Origin: Collinsella aerofaciens
GTDB lineage: Bacteria > Actinomycetota > Coriobacteriia > Coriobacteriales > Coriobacteriaceae
Direction: 5' to 3'
Assembly (NCBI RefSeq): GCF_015548375.1
Contig: NZ_JADMWW010000001.1
Location: 60,891 to 124,890 of the forward strand
DNA: 64,000 nucleotides
Part shown: positions 7,308 to 16,563 of the stretch, in pieces
How the letters are laid out: every line of letters begins with the position of its first letter
How positions within the stretch are numbered: the stretch's first letter is position 1
Made by a program: the position numbers and the translations under genes
The notes under the pieces: model-generated
What the model saw: only the letters and a program-made list of their open reading frames with translations
Databases searched by the model: none
What the model was told of the DNA's origin: nothing

Positions 7308-8738
7308 CTAATTAGCTCCGTGGCCCATCTCGACGACCTTGGTCAACGAGCCAAACACACCTTCGTCGGCAACGAGTTGTGCCTCGGCACGCTGCAGCTG
7401 CACGGCAACAGCGGCAGGGGCGGTACCGCCCTCGGTCGTGCGCGCGGCGACAATCGACGGGATGTCGAGCGCCTCGGTAATATCGCGCTCAAAGAGCGGG
7501 CTTGCCTCCTGGAACACCTCAAACGGCAGGTCCTCAAGATTGCAGCCGCGCTTCTCACACATCAGGACCAGATGGCCCACCACGGCATGCGCCTCACGGA
7601 ACGGCAGGCCGCGCTTGGCCAGGTAATCGGCAACATCGGTAGCGGCAAGGTGCCCCACGCCGCACTCGCGCGCCATGGCATCCTCGTTGACGGTCCAGGT
7701 CGAAATCATACCGGCCATAACCGACAGACACTGCATGAGCGTGTGGGCGGTATCGAGCGCGCCCTCCTTGTCCTCCTGCAAGTCCTTGTTATAGGCCAGC
7801 GGCAGGCCCTTCATGGTCACAAGCAGCTGCACCAGGTTGCCATAGACTCGGCCGCTCTTGCCGCGGATAAGCTCGGCAAAGTCGGGATTCTTCTTCTGCG
7901 GCATGATGGACGAGCCGGTGGAGTACGAGTCGGAAAGCGTGATGAAGCCAAATTCGGAGCTCGACCACAGCACGATCTCCTCGGAAAGACGCGACAGGTG
8001 CATGGCCATGACGGAGCCGGCGTAATGCAGATCGAGCAGGAAATCACGGTCGGAAACCGCATCGAGCGAGTTGGGAATCACACCCGCAAAGCCAAGCTCG
8101 GCAGCCGTCATCTGACGATCGAGTGGATAGCTCGTACCGGCAAGCGCGGCAGCACCCAGCGGGCAGTTGTCGGCGGCATCAAAGGCGGCCTTCAGGCGTG
8201 TAAAGTCGCGCGCGAACATCCAGGAATACGCCAGCAGATGATGTGACAGCAGCACGGGCTGAGCATGCTGCATGTGCGTGTAGCCCGGCAGAATCACCTT
8301 GTCGTACTTCTTGGCCGCATCCACCAGCACATGGCGCAACTCAAGATTGGCCTCCATGAGCTCCTTGGCCAACGCCTTGACGCCCAGGCGCGTATCGGTC
8401 GCCACCTGGTCGTTGCGCGAACGCCCGGTATGCAAGCGCTTACCGGCCTCGCCGATACGGCGCGTCAGCTCGCTCTCGATGGACATATGAATGTCCTCAT
8501 CGTTGATATCGAAGGTGAAGTTGCCGGCATCGATATCCTGTTCGATTCCGGTCAGGCCCTCGGCAATCGCCTGCTCGTCCTCTGCGCTGATGATGCCCTG
8601 TGCGGCCAGCATCTTGGCATGTGCCTTGGAACCGGCGATATCCTGCTTATAGAGATGCTTATCGACCGGCAGCGATGCGCCAAACTCCTGCGTGACCTCG
8701 GCCACGCCCGCCTCAAAACGACCGCCCCAAAGAGCCAT
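7308..8738 (-). CDS. argH: Argininosuccinate lyase
   Basis: A 476-residue member of the fumarase/aspartase superfamily, last step of arginine biosynthesis (argininosuccinate to arginine and fumarate). The family signature GSSIMPQKKNPD lies at residues 275-286, with the catalytic Ser; THMQHAQP (about 154-161) carries the conserved His. The frame is open to 8813, but ATG at 8738 has AAAGGAG at ideal spacing and gives the usual MALWGGRF N-terminus. It is downstream of argG, separated by a small ORF. Confidence 0.96.
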   Translation of the reverse strand: MALWGGRFEAGVAEVTQEFGASLPVDKHLYKQDIAGSKAHAKMLAAQGIISAEDEQAIAEGLTGIEQDIDAGNFTFDINDEDIHMSIESELTRRIGEAGKRLHTGRSRNDQVATDTRLGVKALAKELMEANLELRHVLVDAAKKYDKVILPGYTHMQHAQPVLLSHHLLAYSWMFARDFTRLKAAFDAADNCPLGAAALAGTSYPLDRQMTAAELGFAGVIPNSLDAVSDRDFLLDLHYAGSVMAMHLSRLSEEIVLWSSSEFGFITLSDSYSTGSSIMPQKKNPDFAELIRGKSGRVYGNLVQLLVTMKGLPLAYNKDLQEDKEGALDTAHTLMQCLSVMAGMISTWTVNEDAMARECGVGHLAATDVADYLAKRGLPFREAHAVVGHLVLMCEKRGCNLEDLPFEVFQEASPLFERDITEALDIPSIVAARTTEGGTAPAAVAVQLQRAEAQLVADEGVFGSLTKVVEMGHGAN

Positions 8739-8856
8739 GGAACCGTCTCCTTTCTCCAAATACCAAAACAAGCGTCCAAAGCAATGTGCCCTGTCGCTAA
8801 AGCGATTTATCAACCGCTAGTTTTACACACTCCCTGCCGCGCGCGGGGCCATGTGG

Positions 8857-9027
8857 CTAATTTGCAAAGAAGTGACGCACCATGCACTTGGCGCCCAACG
8901 TCTCCCTCCGGATGTTGCCCTGCGAACCATCGATCCAGGCCTTCAGGCTCATAGGAACGTCCTCGACCCTTACAGCATCGAACTCGGGCGCGAGGGCAAG
9001 CAAAGCATGCGCGATAGCATTGAACAT
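8857..9027 (-). CDS. Small conserved-looking hypothetical protein (56 aa)
   Basis: A 56-residue ORF between argG and argH, same strand. Translation: a hydrophobic N-terminus (MFNAIAHALLALAPEF), then VEDVPMSLKAWIDGSQGN and a basic end with RHFFAN. A good SD (GAGGAG) lies 8 bases before the ATG, and codon use is like its neighbours. No known family recognised. Its position suggests co-transcription with argG and argH, but a hairpin (9078-9107) lies between it and argG. Confidence 0.5.
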   Translation of the reverse strand: MFNAIAHALLALAPEFDAVRVEDVPMSLKAWIDGSQGNIRRETLGAKCMVRHFFAN

Positions 9028-9077
9028 AATGGATACTCCTCATATATATAGGCACAGAGCCGCCAAATTGATAGAAG

Positions 9078-9107
9078 GAGCCCCGCCGGACAACCCCGGC
9101 GGGGCTC
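9078..9107. terminator. Strong hairpin between argG and the small ORF
   Basis: Perfect 12-bp stem, 9078-9089 with 9096-9107, with no T-run on either strand. It may be a weak terminator or an mRNA-stabilising 3' hairpin for argG. Confidence 0.5.
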
Positions 9108-9260
9108 GGACTCAGCCGCAGACGCGGCATCATATATGCGGGCGGAACGTAGGGGCCACCGATGTTAAGAAGTGTCAGCAAGCATAACGAAAGGTAGGGA
9201 CCCCGTGCGCCCGTTATGTATCACGCGGATGGGCCGCGCGGATACCAAGGGAAGGAGGCG

Positions 9261-10487
9261 CTAGGCCTGGGCAGCAGCAGAGCTGGGGCCCTGGACCTTT
9301 GCCCACGTCTTGAGCGACAGCGTATCGATCTCGATAAAGCCGGCGCTGGCCTTCTCGTCAAACGTGGTGTCGCGGTCGTAGGTAGCCAGGCCGTAGTCGT
9401 AGAGGCTGAAGGGACTCTTGCGGCCGACGACATGGCAGTTGCCCTTAAAGAACTTCAGACGGACAGTGCCGGTCACGAACTTCTGGGTATCGGCCATAAA
9501 GGCGTCGAGCGCGTTCTTGAGCGGGCTGTACCACTGGCCGTTGTACACGGCGGTGGCCCAATCCTGCTCGAGCTTGATCTTGGTCTTGAGCAGGTCGCCC
9601 TCGACGCAGATGTCCTCGAGCGCCTTGTGGGCGGTGATGAGCGTCAGGGCGCCGGGAACCTCATAGCACTCGCGGCTCTTGAGGCCCACCAGACGATCCT
9701 CGACCAGGTCAAGACGGCCAAAGCCGTTGTCGCCCGAAATCTTGTTGAGGGCGATGACGATCTCGGAGAGCTTCATCTTCTTGCCGTCGACGGCGACAGG
9801 CTTGCCGGCCTCAAACTCGATCTCGGTATAGGTCGGGGTGTCAGGCGTGTCCTCGGGGTTCTTGGTCATAACCCAAGCGTCATCGAGCGGCTCATTCCAA
9901 GGGTCCTCCAGGTGACCGCACTCGATGGCGCGACCCCACAGGTTGTCGTCGATGGAGTAGGGGTTGTCGTTGGCACCCTCGGGAACCGGCACGTTGTGGG
10001 CGTGGGCATAGGCGACCTCGTCGGGACGGCACTTCAGGTCCCACTCGCGAACCGGGGCGATAACCTTGAGCTCGGGGTCGAGGGCCTTGACGGCGGCCTC
10101 AAAACGGACCTGATCGTTACCTTTGCCAGTGCAGCCGTGGGCGACGTAGGTCGCGCCAAACTCGTGGGCGACCTCAACAAGCTTCTTGGCAAGCAGCGGG
10201 CGAGACAGGGCGGAGAGCAGCGGATACTTATTCTCGTACATGGAGTTTGCGGCGATGGCTTTGGTCAGGAACTCATCGGAGAACTCGTCGCGCAGGTCGA
10301 GCACCTGGCAATCGAGAACGCCCAGGTCGAACGCCTTCTGCTTCTTGGCATCCAGTCCGGTCTCTTCCTGGCCCACGTTGCCGCAGACGCAAACGACATC
10401 GAGATTCTTCTCGTCCTGGAGCCACTTGACACATACGGATGTATCAAGACCACCGGAATATGCGAGAACGACTTTTTCCTTGCTCAT
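9261..10487 (-). CDS. argG: Argininosuccinate synthase
   Basis: A 408-residue ATP-dependent ligase joining citrulline and aspartate. The N-terminal PP-loop is AYSGGLDTS (residues 9-17); YVAHGCTGKGNDQVRF (about 114-129) is the second family signature. The frame is open 17 codons further upstream, but ATG at 10487 follows AAAGGAAA and gives the standard start. With argH it makes arginine from citrulline, while the arc genes at the other end of the window break arginine down. Confidence 0.96.
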   Translation of the reverse strand: MSKEKVVLAYSGGLDTSVCVKWLQDEKNLDVVCVCGNVGQEETGLDAKKQKAFDLGVLDCQVLDLRDEFSDEFLTKAIAANSMYENKYPLLSALSRPLLAKKLVEVAHEFGATYVAHGCTGKGNDQVRFEAAVKALDPELKVIAPVREWDLKCRPDEVAYAHAHNVPVPEGANDNPYSIDDNLWGRAIECGHLEDPWNEPLDDAWVMTKNPEDTPDTPTYTEIEFEAGKPVAVDGKKMKLSEIVIALNKISGDNGFGRLDLVEDRLVGLKSRECYEVPGALTLITAHKALEDICVEGDLLKTKIKLEQDWATAVYNGQWYSPLKNALDAFMADTQKFVTGTVRLKFFKGNCHVVGRKSPFSLYDYGLATYDRDTTFDEKASAGFIEIDTLSLKTWAKVQGPSSAAAQA

Positions 10488-11041
10488 GGCTGTTTCCTTT
10501 CGCCCTTGGTAGCTAGTTAGAACATCGGTCAGTTGCAAGTCATTTCAAGGTCATATACCGTGCAATATCAGGTTAAATAGCAAAAATCAGCACATACATG
10601 CCCTAGAAACATGCAGCAATGTCGTGCTAAAACCCAACGACCTCAAAATGACTCTGTTGAGGCAATTCGCCCCATGCGGACAGAGACGATTGTTATCGTC
10701 GTCGGGAAATTGCGCGCTGGCGTCGGATGGCATTGTCTGCAGTGGTGATGATCTTTACGAACTGCATCTGCCTCTCCTTTCACGTATCGCCGGGCGCAAT
10801 TCAAATATCGTAAACGGTACCTTTTACTCGGTAAGCGGTTGTTTTTCCGTCTCCGTTTTCGATGGTCGCTATATTACGCTAAAGTGCCCGCAGCACAAGC
10901 GACAAATTCAAATTTCTGAAAAGTTTTTTCATTACTTTGTGAAGCGTGGTGCAAATACGCACCATTCCTGCGAAAATACGCTCGACTACTAGTTGATGGT
11001 TATAACGTCTGAAACAATCTCGAAACGAAAGGCGCATTTTT
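10488..11041. other. 554-base AT-richer gap between argG and the Cof-type gene
   Basis: Holds the divergent promoters of argG and the plus-strand HAD gene. No clear -35/-10 pair was fixed. An open frame starting with GTG at 10624 (122 codons, to 10992) has no SD and no recognisable family. Near 10950-10965 there is a small inverted repeat ggtgc-N6-gcacc. No tRNA, riboswitch or terminator recognised. Confidence 0.5.
10624..10992 (+). CDS. Doubtful hypothetical ORF (122 aa)
   Basis: GTG-started frame with no Shine-Dalgarno motif, lower GC than its surroundings and no family recognised. It contains CSGDDLYELHLPLLSRI and, further on, FYSVSGCFSVSVFDGRYITL, so a small beta-rich protein is conceivable. 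It may equally be a chance open frame in a regulatory region. The call rests on openness only. Confidence 0.2.
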   Translation: MLKPNDLKMTLLRQFAPCGQRRLLSSSGNCALASDGIVCSGDDLYELHLPLLSRIAGRNSNIVNGTFYSVSGCFSVSVFDGRYITLKCPQHKRQIQISEKFFHYFVKRGANTHHSCENTLDY

Positions 11042-11869
11042 ATGCAAACTTACGAATCGGACGCCAACATCGGCAACATTAAGATTCTCGCCGTCGATAT
11101 GGACAAGACGCTGCTGACCGACGAGCGTGTGCTGCCCCAGGGTCTTGATGAGCGCCTGGACAAGCTCGCCGACGCCGGCATCGTATTCTGCCCCGCCAGC
11201 GGACGTCCCGCCCCCAAGCTCGAGGAGATGTTCGAGGGCATCAAGAACCGCCTCGCCTTTTGTCCCGACAACGGAGCTTGCGTGATCTATCGCGGCAGCT
11301 ATATCTATAAAAGCAATATTGACGTGGAGCTGTATCAGCAGGTCTTGAACCGTGCCTCGGAGGATCCTCGCGCTGTCCCCGTCCTGTGCTGCTTCGACGA
11401 GTTCTACGTGCTTGCCCGCGACCATCAATACCACGACGAGATCAGCGTCTACTACAACACAATCAACTACGTAGACAGCTTTGAGGGCATTGATTTCGAG
11501 TCCAACAAGATTTCGGTCTTCTTCCCCGGCTACGACGCCGAGCCCGCTTTCCGCGAGACCTATAGCCCCGAGTTCTCGGACAAACTCTACGTCACCAACG
11601 CTGGGCGCGAGTGGATCGACTTTATGAACCTGGGCGTCGACAAGGGCGCCGGCGTCGCTCACCTGTGCGAGCACCTGGGCATCGATATTGCCGATGCTGC
11701 CGCCGTGGGCGATACCTACAACGACATCCCCATGCTGGAGCGCGTCGGGCATAGCTTTATCGTGGACAATGCCGAGGAGCACATGAACGCGCACGCCAAG
11801 TGGCGCATTCCGAGCAACAACGACGGGGGCGTACTGACGCTCATCGACGCTATCTTGGCGGCCCGGTAG
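11042..11869 (+). CDS. Cof-type HAD-IIB phosphatase
   Basis: A 275-residue HAD hydrolase of the Cof/IIB group, which usually dephosphorylates sugar phosphates or flavin/pyridoxal intermediates. Motif I is AVDMDKTLLT (residues 17-26), motif II PASGRP (about 51-56), motif IV AVGDTYNDIPML (about 219-230), and the C2 cap lies between II and IV. Start ATG is preceded by AAAGG. The substrate is not predictable. Confidence 0.92.
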   Translation: MQTYESDANIGNIKILAVDMDKTLLTDERVLPQGLDERLDKLADAGIVFCPASGRPAPKLEEMFEGIKNRLAFCPDNGACVIYRGSYIYKSNIDVELYQQVLNRASEDPRAVPVLCCFDEFYVLARDHQYHDEISVYYNTINYVDSFEGIDFESNKISVFFPGYDAEPAFRETYSPEFSDKLYVTNAGREWIDFMNLGVDKGAGVAHLCEHLGIDIADAAAVGDTYNDIPMLERVGHSFIVDNAEEHMNAHAKWRIPSNNDGGVLTLIDAILAAR

Positions 11870-11879
11870 CCGTCCCATC

Positions 11880-12008
11880 GGGCCTGGCCGGGCGGCACAG
11901 GATAACTTTTCGCTCGGTCAGGTCCTGCGCAAGACGAAAGCCACATTAAGTGGCTTTCTTTGCGTGCGGAATCTACGAAAAGTTAACCTGTGCCGCCCGG
12001 CCAGGCCC
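11880..12008. repeat. Nested long palindrome (33-bp arms) with an inner terminator hairpin
   Basis: Left arm 11880-11912 and right arm 11976-12008 are inverted copies with one mismatch. Inside, 11936-11944 pairs with 11950-11958 (gaaagccac) and is followed by ttt on the plus strand. It lies in the 275-base gap between convergent genes (HAD-IIB and polA). The inner hairpin looks like an ordinary terminator; the outer arms are far longer than needed. Confidence 0.75.
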
Positions 12009-12076
12009 TAGGTTTACTTGTTTGCCGCCTAGATGGCGTCTTGAGTGTCTAGATACTTGGCTGATTTTTTTGGAAT

Positions 12077-12110
12077 GAAGGGGGCTCCTTGTTGGCAAGG
12101 AGCCCCCTTC
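12077..12110. terminator. Hairpin downstream of polA
   Basis: Perfect 14-bp stem, 12077-12090 with 12097-12110, 6-base loop, 35 bases past the polA stop. A weak T-rich stretch follows on the plus strand (tggttttgg); none follows on the minus strand. Confidence 0.65.
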
Positions 12111-12144
12111 TGGTTTTGGTTACTTTGGAATTGTGGATGCTTCC

Positions 12145-14895
12145 CTATTTAGCGTCGGCCCAGGTTATGCCGGTGCTGGCTTCGGCGATTAGGGGGACGC
12201 GGAGGTCTACTACGTGTTCCATGACGTCGCGGACCATGGTGGTTAGGCGCTCGACTTCGTCGACGGGGCACTCAAAGTCCAGTTCGTCGTGTACCTGCAA
12301 GATCATGTGGGCGGCAAAGCCTTCTTCTTCCAGGCGACGACTTACGCGGACCATGGCGATCTTGATGATGTCTGCTGCGGTGCCCTGCATGGGATGGTTC
12401 ATGGCCGTGCGCTCGCCAAAGCCGCGGAGTTGCGGGTTTTTGGCCTTGAGCTCCGGAATATGACGACGGCGGCCGTACATGGTCTCGGCGTAGCCCGTCT
12501 GCTTGGCGCGTGCCACCACGTTGTCGAGGAACGTGCGCACGCCCGGGTAGGCCTCGTAGTAGCGGTCGATCATGTCGCGTGCCTCGGCCATCGAGATATG
12601 CAGCGACTGCGACAGGCCGTAGGCCTGCTGGCCATACACGATGCCAAAGTTCACGGCCTTGGCGCGACTGCGCAGGTCGGGCGTTACCTCGGACACCGGC
12701 ACACCGAACACGCGCGCCGCCGTCTCGGCATGGAAGTCCTCGCCCTCGTTAAAGGCGCGCACCAAGTGCTCGTCACCTGAGAGATGCGCCAGCAGACGCA
12801 GCTCGATCTGCGAGTAGTCCACCGCCAAAAAGACGCTTCCCTCGCCTGCCGAAAACGCCGTCTTGACGGTACGACCCAGCTCCGAGCGCGTCGGGATGTT
12901 CTGCAGGTTCGGGTCGCTCGAGGACAGACGCCCCGTTGCCGTGATGGTCTGGTTGTACGTAGTGTGTACGCGACCGTCACCACGGCGTAGCGGGCCCAGC
13001 GTGTCCAGATAGGTGGACTTGATCTTAGACTTCTCACGCCAGTCCAAGATCAGACGCACGATTTCGTGGTCACGCGCAAGGTCGCTCAGCACCTTGGCGT
13101 TGGTCGAATAATAGCCGCGCTTAGTCTTCTTGAGGCCCTTGGTCGGAAGCCCCATCACATCAAAGAGCACGTGCGACAGCTGCATGGGACTGCCGATGTT
13201 AAAGGTCTCGTCACCCGCCAGGTCGCGAATACTGCGCTCGACCTCGGTAATCTGGGTCGCCAGACCCTCGGACAGACTGTGCAGACGGTCGGGGTCCACG
13301 AGCATGCCCGCGCGCTCCATCTTGGCAAGTACCGGAACGAGCGGCATCTCGATGCCATCGAACACGTTGGCGGCATTCTCACGGGCCATGCACTCGCGCA
13401 ACGGTGCCACGAGCGCCAGCGTCAGAGCCGCAGTACGGGCGGCAGGCGCCGGAGCGTCCTCACCGGCACCCTCTGCGCCGCGCGCCGCAGGCAGCGCCAT
13501 CTGCAGATACGTATCGGCAAGATATGCCTCATCGAACTCGGAGCGATCGGAATCCAGCAGATAGGCAGCGACCACGGTATCGAAGATACGCGTGGAATCG
13601 GTAGCGAGCGGATCCATGAGCTCGGGCTCAGAAGAATCGACGGGCGAAAGCTCGTGCAACAGCGCCTTCATATCCGGGCTCGCCACGCGACCCTCCATAA
13701 ACAGACGCGCGAGCACGCCGGCAATCACGCCGTGAACGAAGTTGAAGCCCTCAACCTCAGCCGCCGCACAGCTGTCGCCCTCCTCGAGCGCGAACAGGCC
13801 CTTGGACGTCGCCAACCACAGCGTGCGCGTCAGTCCAAAGAGCGCGCCCTCTTCCTTGTCGTCGTCCACCACGGCGGCGACCCACTCGCCGGCATCAATC
13901 GCGCGGGAGACCTCAGCCGCAACGGCACCAAGCGCGTCGGCATCGCCGGCGGCTGCGCGAACCATAGCAGGTATCTCAACCACACTGGAGGCAGCAGCAG
14001 CCCCGCCCTCGCCGCCGACCAGCGCCAAGAAACGGTTCTGCATGGCGGTGATACCAAGTGTGCCCAGCGCCGCGGACACTTCGTCGGCAGAAAACGCCGG
14101 GAAGGACGTTTCGTCAAAGTCGAGCTCGACGGGCGCATCGGTGCGAATGGTTGCGACCTTGCGGCTCAGCAGCGCATCGTCGATGTGCGCACGCAGGTTC
14201 TCGCCCATCTTGCCCTTGACCTCGTCGGCATGCGCGATGACCTCGTCCAAGCTGCCGTACTGTGCGATGAGCGCGCTCGCCTTTTTGGGGCCGATGCCCG
14301 GTACGCCGGGAATGTTGTCCGACGTATCGCCCTTTAGACCGTAAAAATCGGGCACGAGCGCCGGCGTAATGCCGTGATACAGGTCGTCCACGCTCTCGGG
14401 CGTCATGATCGCCACGTCGGACAGGCCCTTGCGGGTCGAGACCACGTTGACGTGCTCGGTCACGAGTTGATACATGTCGCGGTCGCCGGTCACCAGCAGC
14501 ATGTCGCAGCCGGCCTCTTCACCCAGGCGCGCCATGGTTCCCAGGATATCGTCGCCTTCCCAGCCCTCGGACTGCAGAATCGGCACGTTGAGCGCGGTGA
14601 GCAGCTCCTTGATCATCGGAAACTGCGCATGCAGATCGGGGTCCATGGGCGGGCGTTGCGCCTTATACTGCGGCAGCATCTCCATGCGCACGCGCGGTTT
14701 GCCCTTGTCAAACGCCACGACCACACCGTCGGGGTTAAAGGCATCGATCATCTTGAGAAACATGTTCAGAAAGCCGAAGATCGCGTTGGTGGGGCGGCCG
14801 TCCGGCGCATTCATGGTGGGCGGCACGGCGTGGAAGGCGCGGTGCATGAGCGAGTTGCCGTCGATAACGGCAAAGGTGCGGCGCTTGTCAGACAT
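12145..14895 (-). CDS. polA: DNA polymerase I
   Basis: A 916-residue polymerase for gap filling and Okazaki primer removal. The N-terminal 5'-3' exonuclease (about 1-290) has AVIDGNSLMHRAFHA and the helix-hairpin-helix segment GIGPKKASALI. The middle region (about 310-520) corresponds to the 3'-5' exonuclease fold but lacks clear catalytic carboxylates, as is common in Gram-positives. The C-terminal polymerase has AVDYSQIELRLLAH, RAKAVNFGIVYGQQAYGLS and VHDELDFE. ATG at 14895 follows GAGGT; the frame is open 13 codons further upstream. Confidence 0.96.
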   Translation of the reverse strand: MSDKRRTFAVIDGNSLMHRAFHAVPPTMNAPDGRPTNAIFGFLNMFLKMIDAFNPDGVVVAFDKGKPRVRMEMLPQYKAQRPPMDPDLHAQFPMIKELLTALNVPILQSEGWEGDDILGTMARLGEEAGCDMLLVTGDRDMYQLVTEHVNVVSTRKGLSDVAIMTPESVDDLYHGITPALVPDFYGLKGDTSDNIPGVPGIGPKKASALIAQYGSLDEVIAHADEVKGKMGENLRAHIDDALLSRKVATIRTDAPVELDFDETSFPAFSADEVSAALGTLGITAMQNRFLALVGGEGGAAAASSVVEIPAMVRAAAGDADALGAVAAEVSRAIDAGEWVAAVVDDDKEEGALFGLTRTLWLATSKGLFALEEGDSCAAAEVEGFNFVHGVIAGVLARLFMEGRVASPDMKALLHELSPVDSSEPELMDPLATDSTRIFDTVVAAYLLDSDRSEFDEAYLADTYLQMALPAARGAEGAGEDAPAPAARTAALTLALVAPLRECMARENAANVFDGIEMPLVPVLAKMERAGMLVDPDRLHSLSEGLATQITEVERSIRDLAGDETFNIGSPMQLSHVLFDVMGLPTKGLKKTKRGYYSTNAKVLSDLARDHEIVRLILDWREKSKIKSTYLDTLGPLRRGDGRVHTTYNQTITATGRLSSSDPNLQNIPTRSELGRTVKTAFSAGEGSVFLAVDYSQIELRLLAHLSGDEHLVRAFNEGEDFHAETAARVFGVPVSEVTPDLRSRAKAVNFGIVYGQQAYGLSQSLHISMAEARDMIDRYYEAYPGVRTFLDNVVARAKQTGYAETMYGRRRHIPELKAKNPQLRGFGERTAMNHPMQGTAADIIKIAMVRVSRRLEEEGFAAHMILQVHDELDFECPVDEVERLTTMVRDVMEHVVDLRVPLIAEASTGITWADAK

Positions 14896-15061
14896 ATTGA
14901 ATACCTCGCTTTGGGCTGGGCACGGTTTGCTCACACCAGTTTACACGCTCCCCGCCCCGCGGCCACCGCACATCAGGCTTCCCTGCCGCCGCGGGCCCGC
15001 GCGTGATACGATGGCTCACGGTACATCAACCAGCACGATCGATCCGAAAGGAGCCTGCGTC

Positions 15062-16459
15062 ATGGAGCGTCCCTGCGCATGGAAAAAGTACACGCCACAG
15101 CAAGTCGAGGAGCTCGAGGAGCTTTGCCGCGGCTATAGGCAGTTTTTGAGCGAGAACAAGACCGAGCGCCTGTGCGTCAAGACCGGCATCAAGATGGCCG
15201 AGGAGGCGGGATACGTCGACCTGGAGACCGTGATCGCCGAGGGCCGCGAGCTCAAGGCAGGCGACAAGGTGTACGCCGCCAACCACGGCAAGGACCTTAT
15301 GCTCGTCAACCTGGGCACCGCCCCGCTCGAGCAGGGCTTTAACATCCTGGGCGCCCACGTGGACTCGCCGCGCCTGGACCTTAAGCAGAATCCCGCCTTC
15401 GAGGCCGGCGACATGGCCTACCTCGACACGCACTACTACGGCGGCGTCAAGAGCTACCACTGGGTAGCCTCCCCGCTCGCACTCGTGGGCGTCATCTGCA
15501 AAAAGGACGGTACCACCGTCGACATCAATATCGGCGACAAGGCGGACGACCCGGTCTTTACCATCTCCGACCTGCTGATCCACCTCTCGAGCGAGCAGAT
15601 GTCCAAGCCTGCCAAGGACGCCGTCGATGCCGAGATCCTCGACGTGATCGTGGGCGGTCGTCCCGTCAAGTTCGATGGGGACGACAAGGACGCCCCCAAG
15701 GAGCCCGTCAAGCAGATGTTCCTGGACATCCTCAAGGAGCAGTACGACGTCGAGGAGGAGGACTTCCTCTCCGCCGAGATCGAGGTCGTGCCCGCCGGCC
15801 CCGCCCGCGACATGGGCCTCGACCGCTCCATGATTTTGGGCTATGGCCACGACGATCGCGTCTGCGCCTACCCCTCCATGCTCGCCCAGATCGACGTCGC
15901 CACCGTGGAGCGCACGAGCATCACGCTCATCGTCGACAAGGAGGAGATCGGCTCCGTGGGTGCCACCGGTATGACGAGCCGCTTCTTCGAGAACACCGTC
16001 GCCGAGATCATGACGCTCGCCGGCGAGGATAGCCCGCTGGCCCTGCGCCGCGCACTCGCCCGCAGCCGCATGCTCTCCTCCGACGTGTCCGCCGGCTTCG
16101 ACCCGGGCTATGCCGGCAAGTTCGAGACCAAGAACGCGGCCTTTATGGGTCGCGGCCTGTGCTTTAACAAGTACACGGGCAGCCGCGGCAAGGGCGGCTC
16201 CAACGACGCCGATGCCGAGTACGTGGCCCTCGTCCGCGACATCATGGACGAGGCCGGCGTGGACTTCCAGACCTGTGAGCTCGGTCGCGTCAACGCGGGC
16301 GGCGGCGGCACCATTGCCTACATCATGGCCAAGTATGGCATGAACGTCATCGACTCCGGCATTGCCGTCCTGTCCATGCACGCCCTGTGGGAGGTCGCCA
16401 ACAAGGCCGATATCTACGAGGCCTATCGCGGGTACAAAGCCTTCCTCGAGCGCGCCTAA
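15062..16459 (+). CDS. M18 family aminopeptidase
   Basis: A 465-residue zinc aminopeptidase with the M18 metal and catalytic motifs: ILGAHVDSPRLDLK (about residues 96-109), HYYGGVKSYHW (about 127-137), VDKEEIGSVGATGM (about 294-307), and SSDVSAGFDP (about 340). The protein likely acts in the cytoplasm on peptides with acidic or neutral N-termini. The frame is open far upstream, over the start of the divergent polA gene, but AAAGGAG and ATG at 15062 mark the true start. It is closely followed by a palindromic element and yaaA. Confidence 0.94.
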   Translation: MERPCAWKKYTPQQVEELEELCRGYRQFLSENKTERLCVKTGIKMAEEAGYVDLETVIAEGRELKAGDKVYAANHGKDLMLVNLGTAPLEQGFNILGAHVDSPRLDLKQNPAFEAGDMAYLDTHYYGGVKSYHWVASPLALVGVICKKDGTTVDINIGDKADDPVFTISDLLIHLSSEQMSKPAKDAVDAEILDVIVGGRPVKFDGDDKDAPKEPVKQMFLDILKEQYDVEEEDFLSAEIEVVPAGPARDMGLDRSMILGYGHDDRVCAYPSMLAQIDVATVERTSITLIVDKEEIGSVGATGMTSRFFENTVAEIMTLAGEDSPLALRRALARSRMLSSDVSAGFDPGYAGKFETKNAAFMGRGLCFNKYTGSRGKGGSNDADAEYVALVRDIMDEAGVDFQTCELGRVNAGGGGTIAYIMAKYGMNVIDSGIAVLSMHALWEVANKADIYEAYRGYKAFLERA

Positions 16460-16472
16460 CCAACCCTTCATC

Positions 16473-16539
16473 AGTTGCGGTGAAATACGGACTAAACTGG
16501 CCCATACACGGCCAAAACAGACCGTATTCCACCGCAACT
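16473..16539. repeat. Palindromic element family A, copy 1
   Basis: Arms 16473-16490 and 16522-16539 (agttgcggtgaaatacgg and inverted copy, one mismatch) enclose a second stem tggcc/ggcca (16498-16502 with 16511-16515). It is followed by cttccttttttgg, so on the plus strand it could end transcription of the M18 gene. The same arm sequence recurs at 17417 and 56421. Confidence 0.75.
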
Positions 16540-16563
16540 TCCTTTTTTGGCAGAGGAGAGTCC

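Noticed and set aside
8810..9181. 123-codon minus-strand frame between argG and argH
   Set aside because: Overlaps the better supported 56-residue ORF in another frame and lacks an SD.
13066..14337. Long plus-strand frame opposite polA
   Set aside because: Arg/His-rich antisense shadow caused by high GC.
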